64,000 nucleotides of DNA from Buchnera aphidicola (Cinara curvipes) (GCF_900698915.1 NZ_LR217710.1:369818-433817), one strand, 5' to 3'; positions 49,720 through 61,547 are shown, counted from the first letter of the stretch. Program-made: numbers and translations. The notes: generated from the sequence alone by a model not told the origin.

Positions 49720-50982
49720 TTATTTTGATCTTTTCATCATATCAAAAAATTCATCATTTGTTTTTGTCATAGATAATTTATTAATTAAAAATTCCATGGC
49801 ATCTATCTCGCTCATAGGATGAATAATTTTTCGTAAAATCCACATTTTTTGTAATTCTTCAGGAACAGTTAATAATTCTTCTCTCCTTGTACCTGAACGA
49901 TTATAATCTATAGCTGGAAAAACACGCTTCTCTGCTATTTTTCTAGATAATGGTAATTCCATATTACCAGTTCCTTTAAATTCTTCATAAATTACTTCAT
50001 CCATTTTAGAACCTGTGTCAATTAAAGCTGTAGCAATTATAGTTAAACTACCACCTTCTTTTACATTACGTGCAGCTCCAAAAAATCTCTTAGGTCTATG
50101 TAAAGCATTAGCATCTACACCCCCAGTTAAAACCTTCCCTGAAGCTGGAACTACAGTATTATATGCTCTAGCTAAACGAGTAATTGAATCTAATAAGATA
50201 ACAACATCTTTTTTATGTTCAACCAATCTTTTTGCTCTCTCAATTACCATTTCTGCAACTTGAACATGTCTAGAAGCAGGTTCATCAAAAGTAGAGGCTA
50301 CGACTTCTCCTTTTACTAAACGTTGCATTTCTGTTACTTCTTCAGGTCGCTCATCAATTAATAAAACCATCAAAACGCAATCAGGATGATTATATGCAAT
50401 ACTTTGTGCTATATTTTGTAATAATATCGTTTTTCCGGCTTTAGGAGGTGCTACAATTAAGCCTCTTTGACCTCTACCAATTGGAGATGACAAGTCTAAT
50501 ACTCTAGAAGTTAAATCTTCTTTAGAACCATTACCTCGTTCCATTTTTAATCTAGAATTAGCATGTAAGGGAGTGAGATTTTCGAACAATATTTTATTAC
50601 GTGAGTTTTCTGGTTGATCATAATTTACTGTATTTACTTTTAATAAAGCAAAATATCGTTCTCCTTCTTTAGGAGGTCTGATTTTTCCAGAAATTGTATC
50701 TCCAGTTCTTAAGTTAAAACGACGAATTTGACTAGGGGATACATAAATATCATCAGGACCAGCTAAATAAGAACTATCTGAAGATCTCAAAAAACCAAAA
50801 CCATCTTGCAAAATTTCTAAAACACCATCTCCAAATATATCTTCTCCACTTTTTGAATGTTGTTTAAGTATAGAAAAAATAATATCTTGTTTACGTATAC
50901 GTGCTAAATTTTCAAGACCGATTTTTTCACCTAAAATAATAAGCTGTGATACCGATGTATTTTTTAAAACAGTAAGATTCAT
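49720..50982 (-). CDS. rho: Transcription termination factor Rho
   Basis: The 420-residue Rho (E. coli 419) has the RNA-binding domain with GFGFLRS and [18 protein letters not shown]. The ATPase core has [15 protein letters not shown] (Walker A), [13 protein letters not shown] (Walker B) and the Q- and R-loop segments, and the C-terminus is complete. It lies between the tRNA trio and trxA. Presence of intact Rho matters because many hairpins here lack U-tracts. Confidence 0.98.
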   Translation of the reverse strand: MNLTVLKNTSVSQLIILGEKIGLENLARIRKQDIIFSILKQHSKSGEDIFGDGVLEILQDGFGFLRSSDSSYLAGPDDIYVSPSQIRRFNLRTGDTISGKIRPPKEGERYFALLKVNTVNYDQPENSRNKILFENLTPLHANSRLKMERGNGSKEDLTSRVLDLSSPIGRGQRGLIVAPPKAGKTILLQNIAQSIAYNHPDCVLMVLLIDERPEEVTEMQRLVKGEVVASTFDEPASRHVQVAEMVIERAKRLVEHKKDVVILLDSITRLARAYNTVVPASGKVLTGGVDANALHRPKRFFGAARNVKEGGSLTIIATALIDTGSKMDEVIYEEFKGTGNMELPLSRKIAEKRVFPAIDYNRSGTRREELLTVPEELQKMWILRKIIHPMSEIDAMEFLINKLSMTKTNDEFFDMMKRSK

Positions 50983-51233
50983 AATAGTGACTTTCTCAAT
51001 CTATTTGAAAAAAAATCTATAAAATACTTTATATATAAAAAGATTACTATATATAGAATTATTAAATAATTTATATTAAGTGGGTTATTTTTATATAAAA
51101 ATATAATGATATTATTGTAAATGAAAGATGAATTTTTAAAATATAAATAAAAAAAAATTAATTTTTATTAAATAATTATTTATTTTATTATTTTCACCCA
51201 TATTAAAAAATTAAAAAAAATAAAATAATTTAT

Positions 51234-51569
51234 CTAATCTAATAATTTTTTATCCAAAAAATCTTTCAATTCTGTTTTCGATAAAACACCTATCTTAGTT
51301 CCTATAATTTTATTTTTATTAAATAATAATAAAGTAGGAATACCTCGTATAGAATATTTTATAGGTATTTTTTTATTAGTATCAATATTAATTTTTCCAA
51401 CAATAATTTTTTTTAAATATTCATTAGCAATTTCTTCTAAAATAGGTGATAATATTTTACAAGGTCCACACCAATCCGCCCAAAAATCTACTAAAACATA
51501 TTTTGAAGCTAGAAAAACTTCTTTTTTAAAATTTTGATCTGTTAATTCAATAATTTTAGTAATTTTCAT
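51234..51569 (-). CDS. trxA: Thioredoxin
   Basis: The redox motif WCGPCK lies in VLVDFWADWCGPCKILSPIL. The cis-Pro segment RGIPTLLLF follows, then KTELKDFLDKKL. Length 111 (E. coli 109). It reduces ribonucleotide reductase and other disulphides in the cytosol. It keeps its E. coli place next to rho. Confidence 0.98.
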   Translation of the reverse strand: MKITKIIELTDQNFKKEVFLASKYVLVDFWADWCGPCKILSPILEEIANEYLKKIIVGKINIDTNKKIPIKYSIRGIPTLLLFNKNKIIGTKIGVLSKTELKDFLDKKLLD

Positions 51570-51716
51570 AAAAATCCTTATATATATTTTTTGTAATAAA
51601 AATTATTTTAATAATAAATAATTTTATTTATTAAAAAAATAATTATTTTTAATATAAAATTAATACATATTATTAAAAACAATATATACAATTTTTTTCT
51701 TAATAAATCATTATTT

Positions 51717-53663
51717 TTATTTCATTGTATACTTTATCCAAGAAATTTCTTTTTTTGGTAACTCAAATAAAAAACGACTTGGTTTTAAATCAACAACCAT
51801 ACCAAATTTTTTCTTTTTTTTACAAAAACTAAGAAGTAATTGATTTTTTGCTCTTGTGATTCCTACATACATTAAACGACGTTCTTCTGTAATATTACCG
51901 TCTATAATACTTTTATGGTGAGGTAAAGTTCCTTCTTCTAAACCAATAATACAAACTACCGAAAATTCTAATCCTTTTGATGCATGTATTGTCATTAGTT
52001 GCAACTGATCTAATTCTTGATTTTCATCATCCTGAATGGAATTATTAAAATCACCACAAAAAAAACGTATTAATACATCCTCTAATTTCATAGGTAAATT
52101 AAAATTATCACCAACTAACATTTTATTTAACTGATTTGAAAAAAAAATTATATTTTGTATTCTTTTTTCTGAAATAATTACATCATCATAATAAGACATA
52201 ATCCATGCAAAATAATTTGTATCTTGAAGAATATTTTTTAAAATTTTTTCAGGTGAAACAGATAAAAAAGAAGAAAGTTTTAAAATCCATGAAGAAAAAT
52301 TATTTAATCTCAATACAACACTTTTCATTAATTTTACTGTAATTCGTTGATCTGTACTAGCAATGAAAAGACTAATTTGATTTATCTTAGCAAAATTTTT
52401 TAATTTTTTAAGTGTAACTAATCCTATTCTTCGATTAGGAGTATTAATAATACGTAAAAAAGCTAGATCATCATTATGATTTATAATTAATCTTAAATAT
52501 GCTAATAAATCTTTTATTTCTAATGAATCAAAAAAAGACCGACCTGAATGAATATAATAAGGAATATCTTGATAAATTAATTCTGATTCTACTACACGAG
52601 CTTGATAATTACTGCGATACAAAATCGCGTAATCTTTATATTTTTTGTTATTTTTTATTCTGTGTTTTTTAATAAATTTAATTATTTTTTGAGCTTCATT
52701 AATTTCATTAATTGACATAATTATATAAATTTTATTACCATAACCTAACTTGGAAAATAATTTTTTGTTAAAAAAATTAGTATTATTTGAAATTAAAATA
52801 TTAGCCGCATGTAATATACAACCCGAAGAGCGGTAATTTTGCTCCATTTTAATAATATTTAAATTTTGAAAGTCATATTTTAATAAATGAAATATTTTTT
52901 GCTGAGCTCCCCTCCAAGAGTAAATAGATTGATCATTATCACCTACTACAGTAAAATTAGAATTATAATCACATAATAATTTAATTAATTCATATTGGCT
53001 AATATTAATATCTTGATATTCATCTACTAACAAATATTGAATTTTTTTTTGCCAACGTAATCTAACATTAACATTATTTTTTAATAGAAGAGTTGGTAAA
53101 AAAATTAAATCATTAAAATCTAATATATTATGTTGCTTAAGAAAATAATCATATTGTTCATAAAAAAAAATACAATTTTTTTCTAAAGAAGAATTAATGT
53201 GTTTACGTGCTAAATTTGGATTTAATAATTTATTTTTCCAACAAGAAATTTGATAAAGCAGTTTTTTTAAAAAAAAAACATTACTATTATCTGTATTATA
53301 TATTATATTTTTTAAGAGACGTAATTGCTCATTTTCATCAAACAAAGTAAAATTTGATTTTAAACCTAATAATTTATATTCATTTCGAATAATTTTTAAT
53401 CCAAGTGAATGAAATGTAGATATTGTAATATCCTGAATTTGATTAATAGTTAATTTTTCAAATAAACGCAATTCTATTTCTTTAGCTGCTTTATTAGTAA
53501 ATGTAAGCGCAAAAATTTTTTTAGGATCATATTGATATATTTTAATTAATGCTATTATTTTATTAATTATAACGCTGGTTTTTCCTGAACCAGCTCCAGC
53601 TAAGATTAAACAAGGATTATTAATTATATGAATAGCTTTTTGTTGAATTTTATTTAATATCAT
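51717..53663 (-). CDS. rep: ATP-dependent DNA helicase Rep
   Basis: Rep is a 3' to 5' SF1A helicase that clears proteins ahead of the fork. Motifs are LILAGAGSGKTSVI (I), FALTFTNKAA (Ia), LLVDEYQDINISQY (II), VVGDNDQSIYSWRGA (III), YRSS (IV) and TIHASKGLEFSVV plus EERRLMYVGITRA (V and VI). Length 648 (E. coli 673). A UvrD identity is possible by motif, but the gene order with rho, trxA and ilvC supports Rep. Confidence 0.95.
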   Translation of the reverse strand: MILNKIQQKAIHIINNPCLILAGAGSGKTSVIINKIIALIKIYQYDPKKIFALTFTNKAAKEIELRLFEKLTINQIQDITISTFHSLGLKIIRNEYKLLGLKSNFTLFDENEQLRLLKNIIYNTDNSNVFFLKKLLYQISCWKNKLLNPNLARKHINSSLEKNCIFFYEQYDYFLKQHNILDFNDLIFLPTLLLKNNVNVRLRWQKKIQYLLVDEYQDINISQYELIKLLCDYNSNFTVVGDNDQSIYSWRGAQQKIFHLLKYDFQNLNIIKMEQNYRSSGCILHAANILISNNTNFFNKKLFSKLGYGNKIYIIMSINEINEAQKIIKFIKKHRIKNNKKYKDYAILYRSNYQARVVESELIYQDIPYYIHSGRSFFDSLEIKDLLAYLRLIINHNDDLAFLRIINTPNRRIGLVTLKKLKNFAKINQISLFIASTDQRITVKLMKSVVLRLNNFSSWILKLSSFLSVSPEKILKNILQDTNYFAWIMSYYDDVIISEKRIQNIIFFSNQLNKMLVGDNFNLPMKLEDVLIRFFCGDFNNSIQDDENQELDQLQLMTIHASKGLEFSVVCIIGLEEGTLPHHKSIIDGNITEERRLMYVGITRAKNQLLLSFCKKKKKFGMVVDLKPSRFLFELPKKEISWIKYTMK

Positions 53664-53762
53664 AAATATAATACTGTAAAAATAATTTTAAATTAATATA
53701 TTTTATTTAAAAAAATAAAAAAAATATTTATACAAAATACTTTTATACATAATTATATTAAA

Positions 53763-55247
53763 TTAATTTTTATTATTATATGCTGTAGATTTCATAACAT
53801 TCATATATAAACGTAATTTTTTTCCAATTTTTTCAATAGGATGTTTATCAACTAAATTATTTAAATTTAATAATTGAATATTACTAATATAAGATTCTTT
53901 AATTGATTCTCCTAAATCATCACTATGAAGTGATATTAAAAATTTTTTTAGTAAAGGAAGTGCTCGTTCTGAGAATAAATAACTGCCGTACTCAGCTGTA
54001 TCTGATATTACTAAATTCATTTCATATAATCTCTTTCTAGAAATGGTATTTGTTATTAAAGGTAGCTCATGTAATGATTCATAGTATGCTGATTCAGGTG
54101 TAATCCCAGTATCAATCATAGTTTCAAAAGATAACTCTACACCAGCTTTTAACATAGCAACCATTAAAGAACATTTATTAAAATATTCATGATCTAAAAT
54201 TTTTCTATTATTGTATAAACTTGCATTCTCAAAACTAGATTTTCTTAGATTTTTTCTCCATTTAATTAACTGTTTATCTCCACACTTCCAATCAGAAATC
54301 ATTTTTTTAGAGAAAACACCAGAAATAATATCATCCATATGTAAACAAAATAATGGTTTTAATAAATTTTTTAATTGAATAGATAGTTCATGTACACGAA
54401 TTCTAGCAACACTTGATAAACGAGATAATAATAATTTTATTCCACCTTCTTTCATACACTCAGCTAATTTTTCCCACCCAAATTGTAATAGTGTAGCAGA
54501 ATAATCAGAACTATATCCTTTTTCTATAAGATGTTCATAACATGATAAAGAGCAAGCTTGTAACATTCCACATAAAATTGTTTGCTCTCCCATTAAATCA
54601 GATTTAACTTCAGCAATAAAAGATGATTGTAAGACTCCAGCTTTATGCGAACCTAATCCACAAGCCCACGCTTTAGCAATATTTAATCCTTTTGAATATG
54701 GATCATTTTTTTTATGAACAGCAATTAAAGTGGGCACACCAAAACCCATTAAAAACTCTTTTCGTACTTCAGTTCCCGGGCATTTAGGAGCAACCATAAT
54801 CACTGTAATATCTGAACGGATTTCTTCTCCTTCTTCAACAATATTAAAACCATGAGAATATCCTAAGACAGAATCTTTTTTCATTAATTTTTGTAATTTT
54901 TTTACCACCATTGAATGTTGTTTATCTGGTGTTAAGTTAATAACTAAATCAGCATTAGGAATTAATTTTTCATATATATCTACATAAAAATTTTCTTTTG
55001 TAACATTTTTCCAAGAAATAGATTTATTTTTTATAGAACTTTCAGGAAGAACAAAAGAAACATTAAAACCAGAATCTCTTAAATTTAATCCTTGATTTAA
55101 TCCTTGAGCACCACATCCAACTATAACAATTTTTTTATCTTTTAGTATTTCTTGAGAATTTAAAAAATCATTTTTTTTCATTAAAAAACCAGTTTTTAAC
55201 TCAATTAACTGCTCTCTAAAAGAGAGAGAATCAAAAAAATTTTTCAT
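53763..55247 (-). CDS. ilvC: Ketol-acid reductoisomerase (class II)
   Basis: IlvC rearranges and reduces acetolactate or acetohydroxybutyrate in valine and isoleucine synthesis. The 494-residue product has the NADPH loop [28 protein letters not shown], the metal-binding [12 protein letters not shown] and the duplicated C-terminal domain typical of the long enterobacterial class II form (E. coli 491). It pairs with ilvD, 40 bp away, in what is probably one operon for host branched-chain amino acid supply. Confidence 0.98.
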   Translation of the reverse strand: MKNFFDSLSFREQLIELKTGFLMKKNDFLNSQEILKDKKIVIVGCGAQGLNQGLNLRDSGFNVSFVLPESSIKNKSISWKNVTKENFYVDIYEKLIPNADLVINLTPDKQHSMVVKKLQKLMKKDSVLGYSHGFNIVEEGEEIRSDITVIMVAPKCPGTEVRKEFLMGFGVPTLIAVHKKNDPYSKGLNIAKAWACGLGSHKAGVLQSSFIAEVKSDLMGEQTILCGMLQACSLSCYEHLIEKGYSSDYSATLLQFGWEKLAECMKEGGIKLLLSRLSSVARIRVHELSIQLKNLLKPLFCLHMDDIISGVFSKKMISDWKCGDKQLIKWRKNLRKSSFENASLYNNRKILDHEYFNKCSLMVAMLKAGVELSFETMIDTGITPESAYYESLHELPLITNTISRKRLYEMNLVISDTAEYGSYLFSERALPLLKKFLISLHSDDLGESIKESYISNIQLLNLNNLVDKHPIEKIGKKLRLYMNVMKSTAYNNKN

Positions 55248-55286
55248 ATTCTTATTCCTTTGTTTATTATAGATAATAATTAAAAA

Positions 55287-57137
55287 TTAAAGATATATTT
55301 TTTTTAAATCTCTAACAGCTCCTTTATCTGCACTAGTAGCAAAAATACTATACAGTTTTAAAGAATTAGAGATTTTTCGTAAACGATTTTTAGGGGTATA
55401 TGCTTTTTTTCCTCTTTTTTCTTCTTTTTTTCTTCGAATATTCTCTTCTTCTGAAGAAATATTTAATATAATACTACGCTTAATAATATTAATACTAATT
55501 AAATCACCATCATATACTAATGCAATTAACCCTTTACTTGCAGCTTCAGGAGAAATATGTCCAACAGAAAAACCAGATGTTCCCCCAGAAAAACGACCAT
55601 CTGTTATTAAAGCACATTTTTTGTTTAAACCAATTGATTTTAAATATGTTGTAGGATACAACATTTCTTGCATTCCAGGTCCACCACAAGGTCCTTCGTA
55701 TCGAATTACTATTACATCTCCAGGTTTAACTTTTTTATGTAAAATAGCATATACAGCATCATCCTGACTTTCATATACTTTAGCTGGTCCTGAAAAAATC
55801 ATATTATCTTGATCAATAGCAGCGGTTTTTATTATACTTCCTTTTTTTGCTAAATTACCTGTTAATATAGCTAATCCACCATCTTTATTATATGCATGTT
55901 TTTCAGAACGAATACAGCCATTTATACGATCTTTATCTAGTGTACTCCATCTAAATGATTGTGAAAAAGGAATAATAGTCTTTATTCCTCCAGGTCCTGA
56001 TGCATAAAAAGAAAAGTTTTTTTTATTTTTTTTATTAAAAATATCATATTTTTTAATTGTATCTTTTAATGTTAATCCAAGTATATTATATACTGAAGTA
56101 TCTAATAAATTAATCTTGTTTAATTCAGATAAAATACCAAATATCCCTCCCGAACGATGTAAATCTTCCATATGATATAATGATGTACTAGGTGATATTT
56201 TACATAAATGAGGAACTTTTCTAGATAAATAATCAATATCTGTCATATGAAAATTAATATCAGCTTCATAAGCCATAGCAAGAAGATGGAGAACGGTATT
56301 TGTTGACCCTCCCATTGCAATATCTAAAATCATAACATTTTTTAAAGTTGATTTTGTTACAATACTCTTTGGTAATAAATTAATATTATTATTTTCATAA
56401 TAATCTTTTGTATTTTTTACAATAACTTTACCAGCTTTTAAAAATAATTTTTTTCTATCAATATGAGTAGCTAATATTGTTCCATTACCCGGTAATGCAA
56501 GACCTATAGCTTCAGTTAAACAATTCATTGAATTAGCAGTAAACATACCTGAACATGAACCACAGGTTGGACAAGCAGAATTTTCAATATCAGATAAAAT
56601 TTTATTTGAAGTATTTTTATTAACTCCATGTGCAATAGCATCAACTAAATCAATTTTAATTATACTATCATTTAATGTAATTTTACCTGATTCCATAGGT
56701 CCTCCAGAAACAAAAACAGATGGAATATTTAATCTTAATGCAGCTAATAACATACCAGGTGTAATTTTATCACAATTAGAAATACAAACCATAGCATCTA
56801 CACAATGTGCATTTATCATATATTCAATAGAATCTGCAATTAACTCTCGTGATGGTAAAGAATATAACATACCAGAATGACCCATAGCGATTCCATCATC
56901 AATAGCAATTGTATTGAATTCCTTTGGAATTCCTCCAGATTTAATAATTTCTTGAGAAACTAATCTTCCTAAATCACGTAAATGTATATGTCCAGGAACA
57001 AATTCTGTGAAAGAATTTACAACAGCAATAATTGGTTTTCCAAAATCTGTATCCTTCACGCCGGTTGCACGCCATAATGCTCTTGCTCCGGCCATATTTC
57101 TTCCATTAATAGTTGTAGATGAACGATATATTGGCAT
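55287..57137 (-). CDS. ilvD: Dihydroxy-acid dehydratase
   Basis: IlvD dehydrates dihydroxy acids to the 2-oxo acids for Ile and Val. Fe-S ligand cysteines appear in [11 protein letters not shown] and [28 protein letters not shown]-type (here [14 protein letters not shown]), [28 protein letters not shown] and [23 protein letters not shown] follow. Length 616, the same as E. coli. It depends on the Isc system encoded nearby and lies upstream of ilvC. Confidence 0.98.
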   Translation of the reverse strand: MPIYRSSTTINGRNMAGARALWRATGVKDTDFGKPIIAVVNSFTEFVPGHIHLRDLGRLVSQEIIKSGGIPKEFNTIAIDDGIAMGHSGMLYSLPSRELIADSIEYMINAHCVDAMVCISNCDKITPGMLLAALRLNIPSVFVSGGPMESGKITLNDSIIKIDLVDAIAHGVNKNTSNKILSDIENSACPTCGSCSGMFTANSMNCLTEAIGLALPGNGTILATHIDRKKLFLKAGKVIVKNTKDYYENNNINLLPKSIVTKSTLKNVMILDIAMGGSTNTVLHLLAMAYEADINFHMTDIDYLSRKVPHLCKISPSTSLYHMEDLHRSGGIFGILSELNKINLLDTSVYNILGLTLKDTIKKYDIFNKKNKKNFSFYASGPGGIKTIIPFSQSFRWSTLDKDRINGCIRSEKHAYNKDGGLAILTGNLAKKGSIIKTAAIDQDNMIFSGPAKVYESQDDAVYAILHKKVKPGDVIVIRYEGPCGGPGMQEMLYPTTYLKSIGLNKKCALITDGRFSGGTSGFSVGHISPEAASKGLIALVYDGDLISINIIKRSIILNISSEEENIRRKKEEKRGKKAYTPKNRLRKISNSLKLYSIFATSADKGAVRDLKKIYL

Positions 57138-57371
57138 TTATTTTACTCATTTCGTATAAAACTTAAAAAAATTTTTATTTAGATAAAATTTTATAAAAAT
57201 TTATATTTTATATAAAATTATAATTACATATAAATTATAATAATTATTATGAATATCTATTTTTATAAATAAATAATTATTAATAATAATATATAAAGTA
57301 TTTTATAAATTAACTTATTTATTGAAAAAAATTTTAGGATAAGAAAATAAAATATATATTTTATTTTTTAA

Positions 57372-57445
57372 CAGGGGCGGAGGGAATTGAACCCCCAACT
57401 TTCGGTTTTGGAGACCGATGCTCTACCATATTGAACTACGCCCCT
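57372..57445 (-). tRNA. tRNA-Trp (anticodon CCA)
   Basis: Acceptor AGGGGCG/CGCCCCT, discriminator G. The anticodon loop TCTCCAAAA region gives CCA, with TTGGGGGTTCAATTCCC in the T-arm. Nearly identical to E. coli trpT. Confidence 0.96.
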
Positions 57446-57629
57446 AAAAAAGTAAAAATTTACAGAATGTAGAAAATAAATGAACATAAATATATTAGTT
57501 AAAAACTATTATACATGAGAGAAAAAAAAACACAACTGTATATAATTTATGATAAATCATCTTGATAAATTTTTAAAAAAATTATCTAATTACATTTTTA
57601 ATCAAAATTTTTAAATAATTTATTTGTAC

Positions 57630-57647
57630 AAAAAAAAAAAAAAAAAA
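57630..57647 (+). repeat. 18-base poly(A) run upstream of iscS
   Basis: An uninterrupted run of 18 A is located 74 bp before the iscS ATG, the longest homopolymer I noticed in the window. Being intergenic it may act as an UP-like or length-variable promoter element. Confidence 0.8.
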
Positions 57648-57721
57648 TATATAATATTTTATAAATATTTATATTAAAATAAATTAATTATATATATTTA
57701 ACTAAATAAGGTTATATAAAA

Positions 57722-58930
57722 ATGAAATTTCCTATTTATTTAGATTATGCAGCTACAACTCCAGTAGACCCAAAAGTGAAAAAAAAAATGAATAAATATT
57801 TTTCAATAAATGACACTTTTGGAAATGCAGCATCTAGATCTCATAAATTTGGATGGGAAGCTGAAGAATCAGTAGATATTGCAAGAAATGAAATTGCTAA
57901 ATTAATTAATTCAGATTCTAGAGAAATAATTTTTACTTCAGGTGCCACAGAATCAAATAATTTAGCTATTAAAGGAATTTATGAATTTCATAAAAATAAA
58001 AATACACATATTATCACTAGTAAAATAGAACATAAATCCGTTTTAGATTGTTGTCGATATTTAGAGAATAATGGATGTGATGTAACATATTTAACACCTA
58101 ATAAATATGGTATTATTGATATACATCAAATTAAAAAAAGAATTAAAAAAAATACAATATTAATTTCTATTATGCATGTCAATAATGAAATTGGATCAAT
58201 TCAAGATATTAAAAAGATTAGTAAATTTTGTAAAAAAAAGGGAATATTTTTTCATGTAGATGCTACCCAAAGTATTGGAAAAATAAAAATAGACATAAAA
58301 AAAATACACGTTGATCTTTTATCTTTTTCTGCTCATAAAATATATGGACCAAAAGGAATAGGAGCATTATATATTCGTCGAAAACCACGCATAAGATTAT
58401 CACCACAAATACATGGTGGAGGACATGAAAGAGGATTTCGTTCCGGAACATTACCTGTTCATCAAATCGTTGGATTCGGAGAAGCTTGTAGAATCTTAAA
58501 AAAGAAAATGAATCAAGATATTTTACATACTGAATATTTACGTAATATGTTGTGGAAAGGTTTATATAAAGTTGAAGAAATTTATTTAAATAGTCATTTT
58601 AATTATGTTACTAGTCATATACTTAATATAAGCTTTAATTTTATTGAAGGTGAATCATTATTAATGGCTTTAAAAAATTTAGCGGTTTCTTCTGGATCAG
58701 CATGCACATCAGCAAGCCTGGAACCATCATATGTTTTGCGAGCAATTGGAGTAAAAGATGAATTAGCACATAGTTCAATTAGATTTTCTATCGGTCGCTT
58801 TACAACATCTGAAGAAATTAAGTATGCTATAATAGCAATTAAAAATGCAATTAATAAATTAAGAAAACTTTCCCCTCTTTGGGAAATGTTTCAATCAGGC
58901 ATTAATATGGATAAAATTTTTTGGAATTAA
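57722..58930 (+). CDS. iscS: Cysteine desulphurase IscS
   Basis: IscS is the PLP enzyme that supplies sulphur for Fe-S clusters and for the Tus relay. [13 protein letters not shown] opening, the PLP Lys in [27 protein letters not shown], and the sulphur-carrying Cys loop [19 protein letters not shown] are all intact. Length 402 (E. coli 404). It starts after an AGG site. iscR is absent, so the classical Fe-S feedback repressor does not act here. Confidence 0.98.
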   Translation: MKFPIYLDYAATTPVDPKVKKKMNKYFSINDTFGNAASRSHKFGWEAEESVDIARNEIAKLINSDSREIIFTSGATESNNLAIKGIYEFHKNKNTHIITSKIEHKSVLDCCRYLENNGCDVTYLTPNKYGIIDIHQIKKRIKKNTILISIMHVNNEIGSIQDIKKISKFCKKKGIFFHVDATQSIGKIKIDIKKIHVDLLSFSAHKIYGPKGIGALYIRRKPRIRLSPQIHGGGHERGFRSGTLPVHQIVGFGEACRILKKKMNQDILHTEYLRNMLWKGLYKVEEIYLNSHFNYVTSHILNISFNFIEGESLLMALKNLAVSSGSACTSASLEPSYVLRAIGVKDELAHSSIRFSIGRFTTSEEIKYAIIAIKNAINKLRKLSPLWEMFQSGINMDKIFWN

Positions 58931-58957
58931 TACTTTTTATATAGGAATTTTAAAATT

Positions 58958-59365
58958 ATGACATATAGTAAGAAAGTATTAGATCATTATGAAAATCCAA
59001 GAAATGTTGGATCTTTTTCAGAAAAAGAAAAAAATGTTGGAACAAGTTTAGTTGGAGCTCCCGCTTGTGGCGATGTAATGAAATTGCAAATAAAAGTTAA
59101 TAAAAAGGGAATTATTGAAGATGCTTGTTTTAAAACATATGGATGTGGATCTGCTATAGCTTCAAGTTCTTTAATGACAGAATGGGTAAAAGGAAAAACT
59201 TTAAATGAAGCTAAAAAAATAAAAAATACGGAAATAGCAAAAGAATTAGAGTTACCTCCTGTAAAAATTCATTGTTCTATTTTAGCTGAAGATGCCATTA
59301 AAGAAGCAATTGCTAATTATAATAAAAAATATAAAAAAATAAAACAAGCAAAAATAAAAAATTAG
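58958..59365 (+). CDS. iscU: Fe-S cluster scaffold IscU
   Basis: IscU assembles [2Fe-2S] clusters. Ligand cysteines are in GAPACGDVMKL, KTYGCGSAIASS and IHCSILAEDA. The HscA recognition motif LPPVK is exact (ELPPVKIHC). Length 135 (E. coli 128), with a lysine-rich tail. iscA, its usual downstream neighbour, is missing. Confidence 0.98.
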   Translation: MTYSKKVLDHYENPRNVGSFSEKEKNVGTSLVGAPACGDVMKLQIKVNKKGIIEDACFKTYGCGSAIASSSLMTEWVKGKTLNEAKKIKNTEIAKELELPPVKIHCSILAEDAIKEAIANYNKKYKKIKQAKIKN

Positions 59366-59380
59366 TATATTATTATATCG

Positions 59381-59414
59381 GTGCTGAAATTAAGTATATT
59401 TTTATTCAGCACTA
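59381..59414 (+). terminator. Hairpin after iscU
   Basis: GTGCTGAA (59381-59388) pairs with TTCAGCAC (59407-59414) across an AT loop, right after the iscU stop. No U-tract follows, so it may only partly terminate or protect the iscSU RNA from decay, giving more IscSU than HscBA. Confidence 0.55.
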
Positions 59415-59515
59415 ATTATATTAAAAATACATTAATTTATGTTTTATATTTTTTTATTTATTTTCTAAAAAAAATACTTTTTTTAGAAATAAAAATCTAT
59501 TTTATAGGTATAAAA

Positions 59516-60046
59516 ATGAATTATTTTCATTTATTTCAATTACCTCAACAATTTGAAATAGATAAACAAATATTAATTAATACATTTTATGAATTACAAA
59601 AAAAATATCATCCAGATATGTGTAATAAAAAAATTCTTCATAAAAAAAATCAACTATCTATGGCAATTAAAATTAATCAAGGTTTTAATATACTAAATAA
59701 TAAATTTACTAGAGCAAATTATTTATTAAAAATATACAAAAAAAAATTTTCTTTTAAAGAGAATCATACTATTAATGAAAAAGAAATACTTTTAGAAAAA
59801 TTTAAACTATATGAAAAAATACAAAAAATAAAAAATAAACCAAATTCATATAAAAAAATAAATTTTTTTATTAAAAAAATTAAAAATAAATTATCATTTA
59901 ATTTCCAAAATTTTAATAAGAATATTAAAGAAAAAAAAATTAATTCTGCAAATAAAATATTTTTTCATATATCTTTTATCTATAAAATTTTACAAAAGTT
60001 AAAAAAAATAAAAAAAATAATGTATAAAAAAAAGGAAAAAAAATGA
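59516..60046 (+). CDS. hscB: J-domain co-chaperone HscB
   Basis: HscB delivers IscU to HscA. The start at ATG 59516 (MNYFHLFQLPQQFEID) matches the family. The frame extends 45 codons upstream to a GTG in the iscU hairpin, but that part is hydrophobic and non-homologous. The J-domain HPD is in KKYHPDMCNK. The C-terminal helical domain is lysine-rich and diverged. Length 176 (E. coli 171). Its TGA overlaps the hscA ATG (ATGA). Confidence 0.93.
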   Translation: MNYFHLFQLPQQFEIDKQILINTFYELQKKYHPDMCNKKILHKKNQLSMAIKINQGFNILNNKFTRANYLLKIYKKKFSFKENHTINEKEILLEKFKLYEKIQKIKNKPNSYKKINFFIKKIKNKLSFNFQNFNKNIKEKKINSANKIFFHISFIYKILQKLKKIKKIMYKKKEKK

Positions 60047-61547
60047 AAGAAAAAAAAAAATTGCTATAGGAATCGATTTTGGAACTACCTACTGTTTAAT
60101 ATCTATAGTAAAAAAAAATAAAATTAAAATCATTAAAGAATTTAATAAAAAAAATTTTTTTCCAACAATTATAAATTTTAATAAAAAAAAAATTTCTATA
60201 GGATGGAAAGCAAAAAAATTTTTATCTAAAGATATAAAAAATACAATATCATCTATAAAAAGATTTATTGGAATATCTTATTCTGAAATAAAGAAAAAAA
60301 AAATAAATATTCCATATAATATTTCAGAAAATGATAAAAAAGAATTAATCTTTCATACTAGTGCCGGAGAAATAACTGTTTCTTCTATTATTCAAAAATT
60401 CTTCATATATATGAAAAAAAAAATAGAAAAAAAATTTCATAAATCTATTTATGGTGTTGTAATTACAGTTCCTGCATACTTTAACAATATACAAAAAAAT
60501 ATAATAAGAAAATCTGCAGAATTAGCTAAATTAAAGATATTACGCTTACTTAATGAACCTACTGCCGCAGCTATAGCATATGGATTAGAAAAAAAAAGAA
60601 AAGGAATTATTTGTATATATGATTTAGGAGGAGGGACATTTGATATATCTATTTTAAGAATATCACAAGGAATATTTGAAGTTCTTGCTACTAATGGAAA
60701 TCCTAAATTAGGCGGTGATGATTTTGATTATTTATTAGCTCATTTTCTATATTTGAAAATAAAGAATAAATTAAAATTAAATTATAAAATTTTTAAATAT
60801 TTACTTATAATTGCTGAAAAAGTTAAAATTAAATTAAGTATAAAAAAATCAGTAAAAATTAAATTTTTAAATTATAAAATTAATTGTACAGTTACAGAAT
60901 TTAATAAATTAATTAATGAATATATTAATAAAACATTACATATTTTAAAATGTACTTTAAATGATGCTAAAATAAAAAAATGTGATATAAATGATGTAAT
61001 TTTAGTTGGTGGTTCTACATATATTCCTTTAATTCGAAATAAAATTTATTCATTTTTTAAAATTAAACCATTAATTTTAATTAACCCAGCAGAAGTTGTT
61101 GCAAAAGGAGCTGGATTACATGCAAATTTTTTATTTAGTAAAAATAAAAATACAGAAAAATCTATATTATTATTAGATATAATACCAATGTCTATCGGTA
61201 TAGAGTTATTAGGTGGAATTATGGAAAAAATGATTTTAAAAAATACTAAAATTCCTACTGAAGTTATTAAAATATTTACAACCGGTAAAGACAATCAAAC
61301 AGGATTTTGTATTAATATTTTTCAAGGAGAAGATAAATACGTTAAAAATTGTAAATTATTATCAAAATTTAAAATTCAGCGATTACCATTAAAACCGGCT
61401 GGTAAAATAAAAATAATAGTAATATTTCGTATAGATACAGATGGTTTACTTTCAGTAATTGTTAAAGAAAAAAAATTAAACATTAAACATAGTATTAAAA
61501 TTGATACAATTTATCAAAATAATAATACTATTAATATAGATATTTAA
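60043..61547 (+). CDS. hscA: Hsp70-type chaperone HscA, frameshifted near its start and lid-less
   Basis: HscA uses ATP to move clusters off IscU. ATG 60043 overlaps hscB, but the literal frame stops within nine codons. An A11 run (60050-60060) is one base short; with A12 it reads MKEKKKIAIGIDFGTTYC and stays open to 61547. Phosphate loops (IDFGTT, DLGGGTFDIS), LRLLNEPTAAAIAYGLE, GGSTYIPLIRN and the substrate beta-domain follow. The protein ends soon after TDGLLSVIV at about 501 residues, against 616 in E. coli, so the C-terminal helical lid is gone. IscU keeps LPPVK and HscB keeps HPD, which suggests the chaperone still works. An ATT codon at 60060 is an alternative start. Confidence 0.88.

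Noticed and set aside
59381-59515. N-terminal extension of hscB from a GTG
   Set aside because: The extension starts inside the iscU hairpin, is hydrophobic and non-homologous, and the family start matches ATG 59516.
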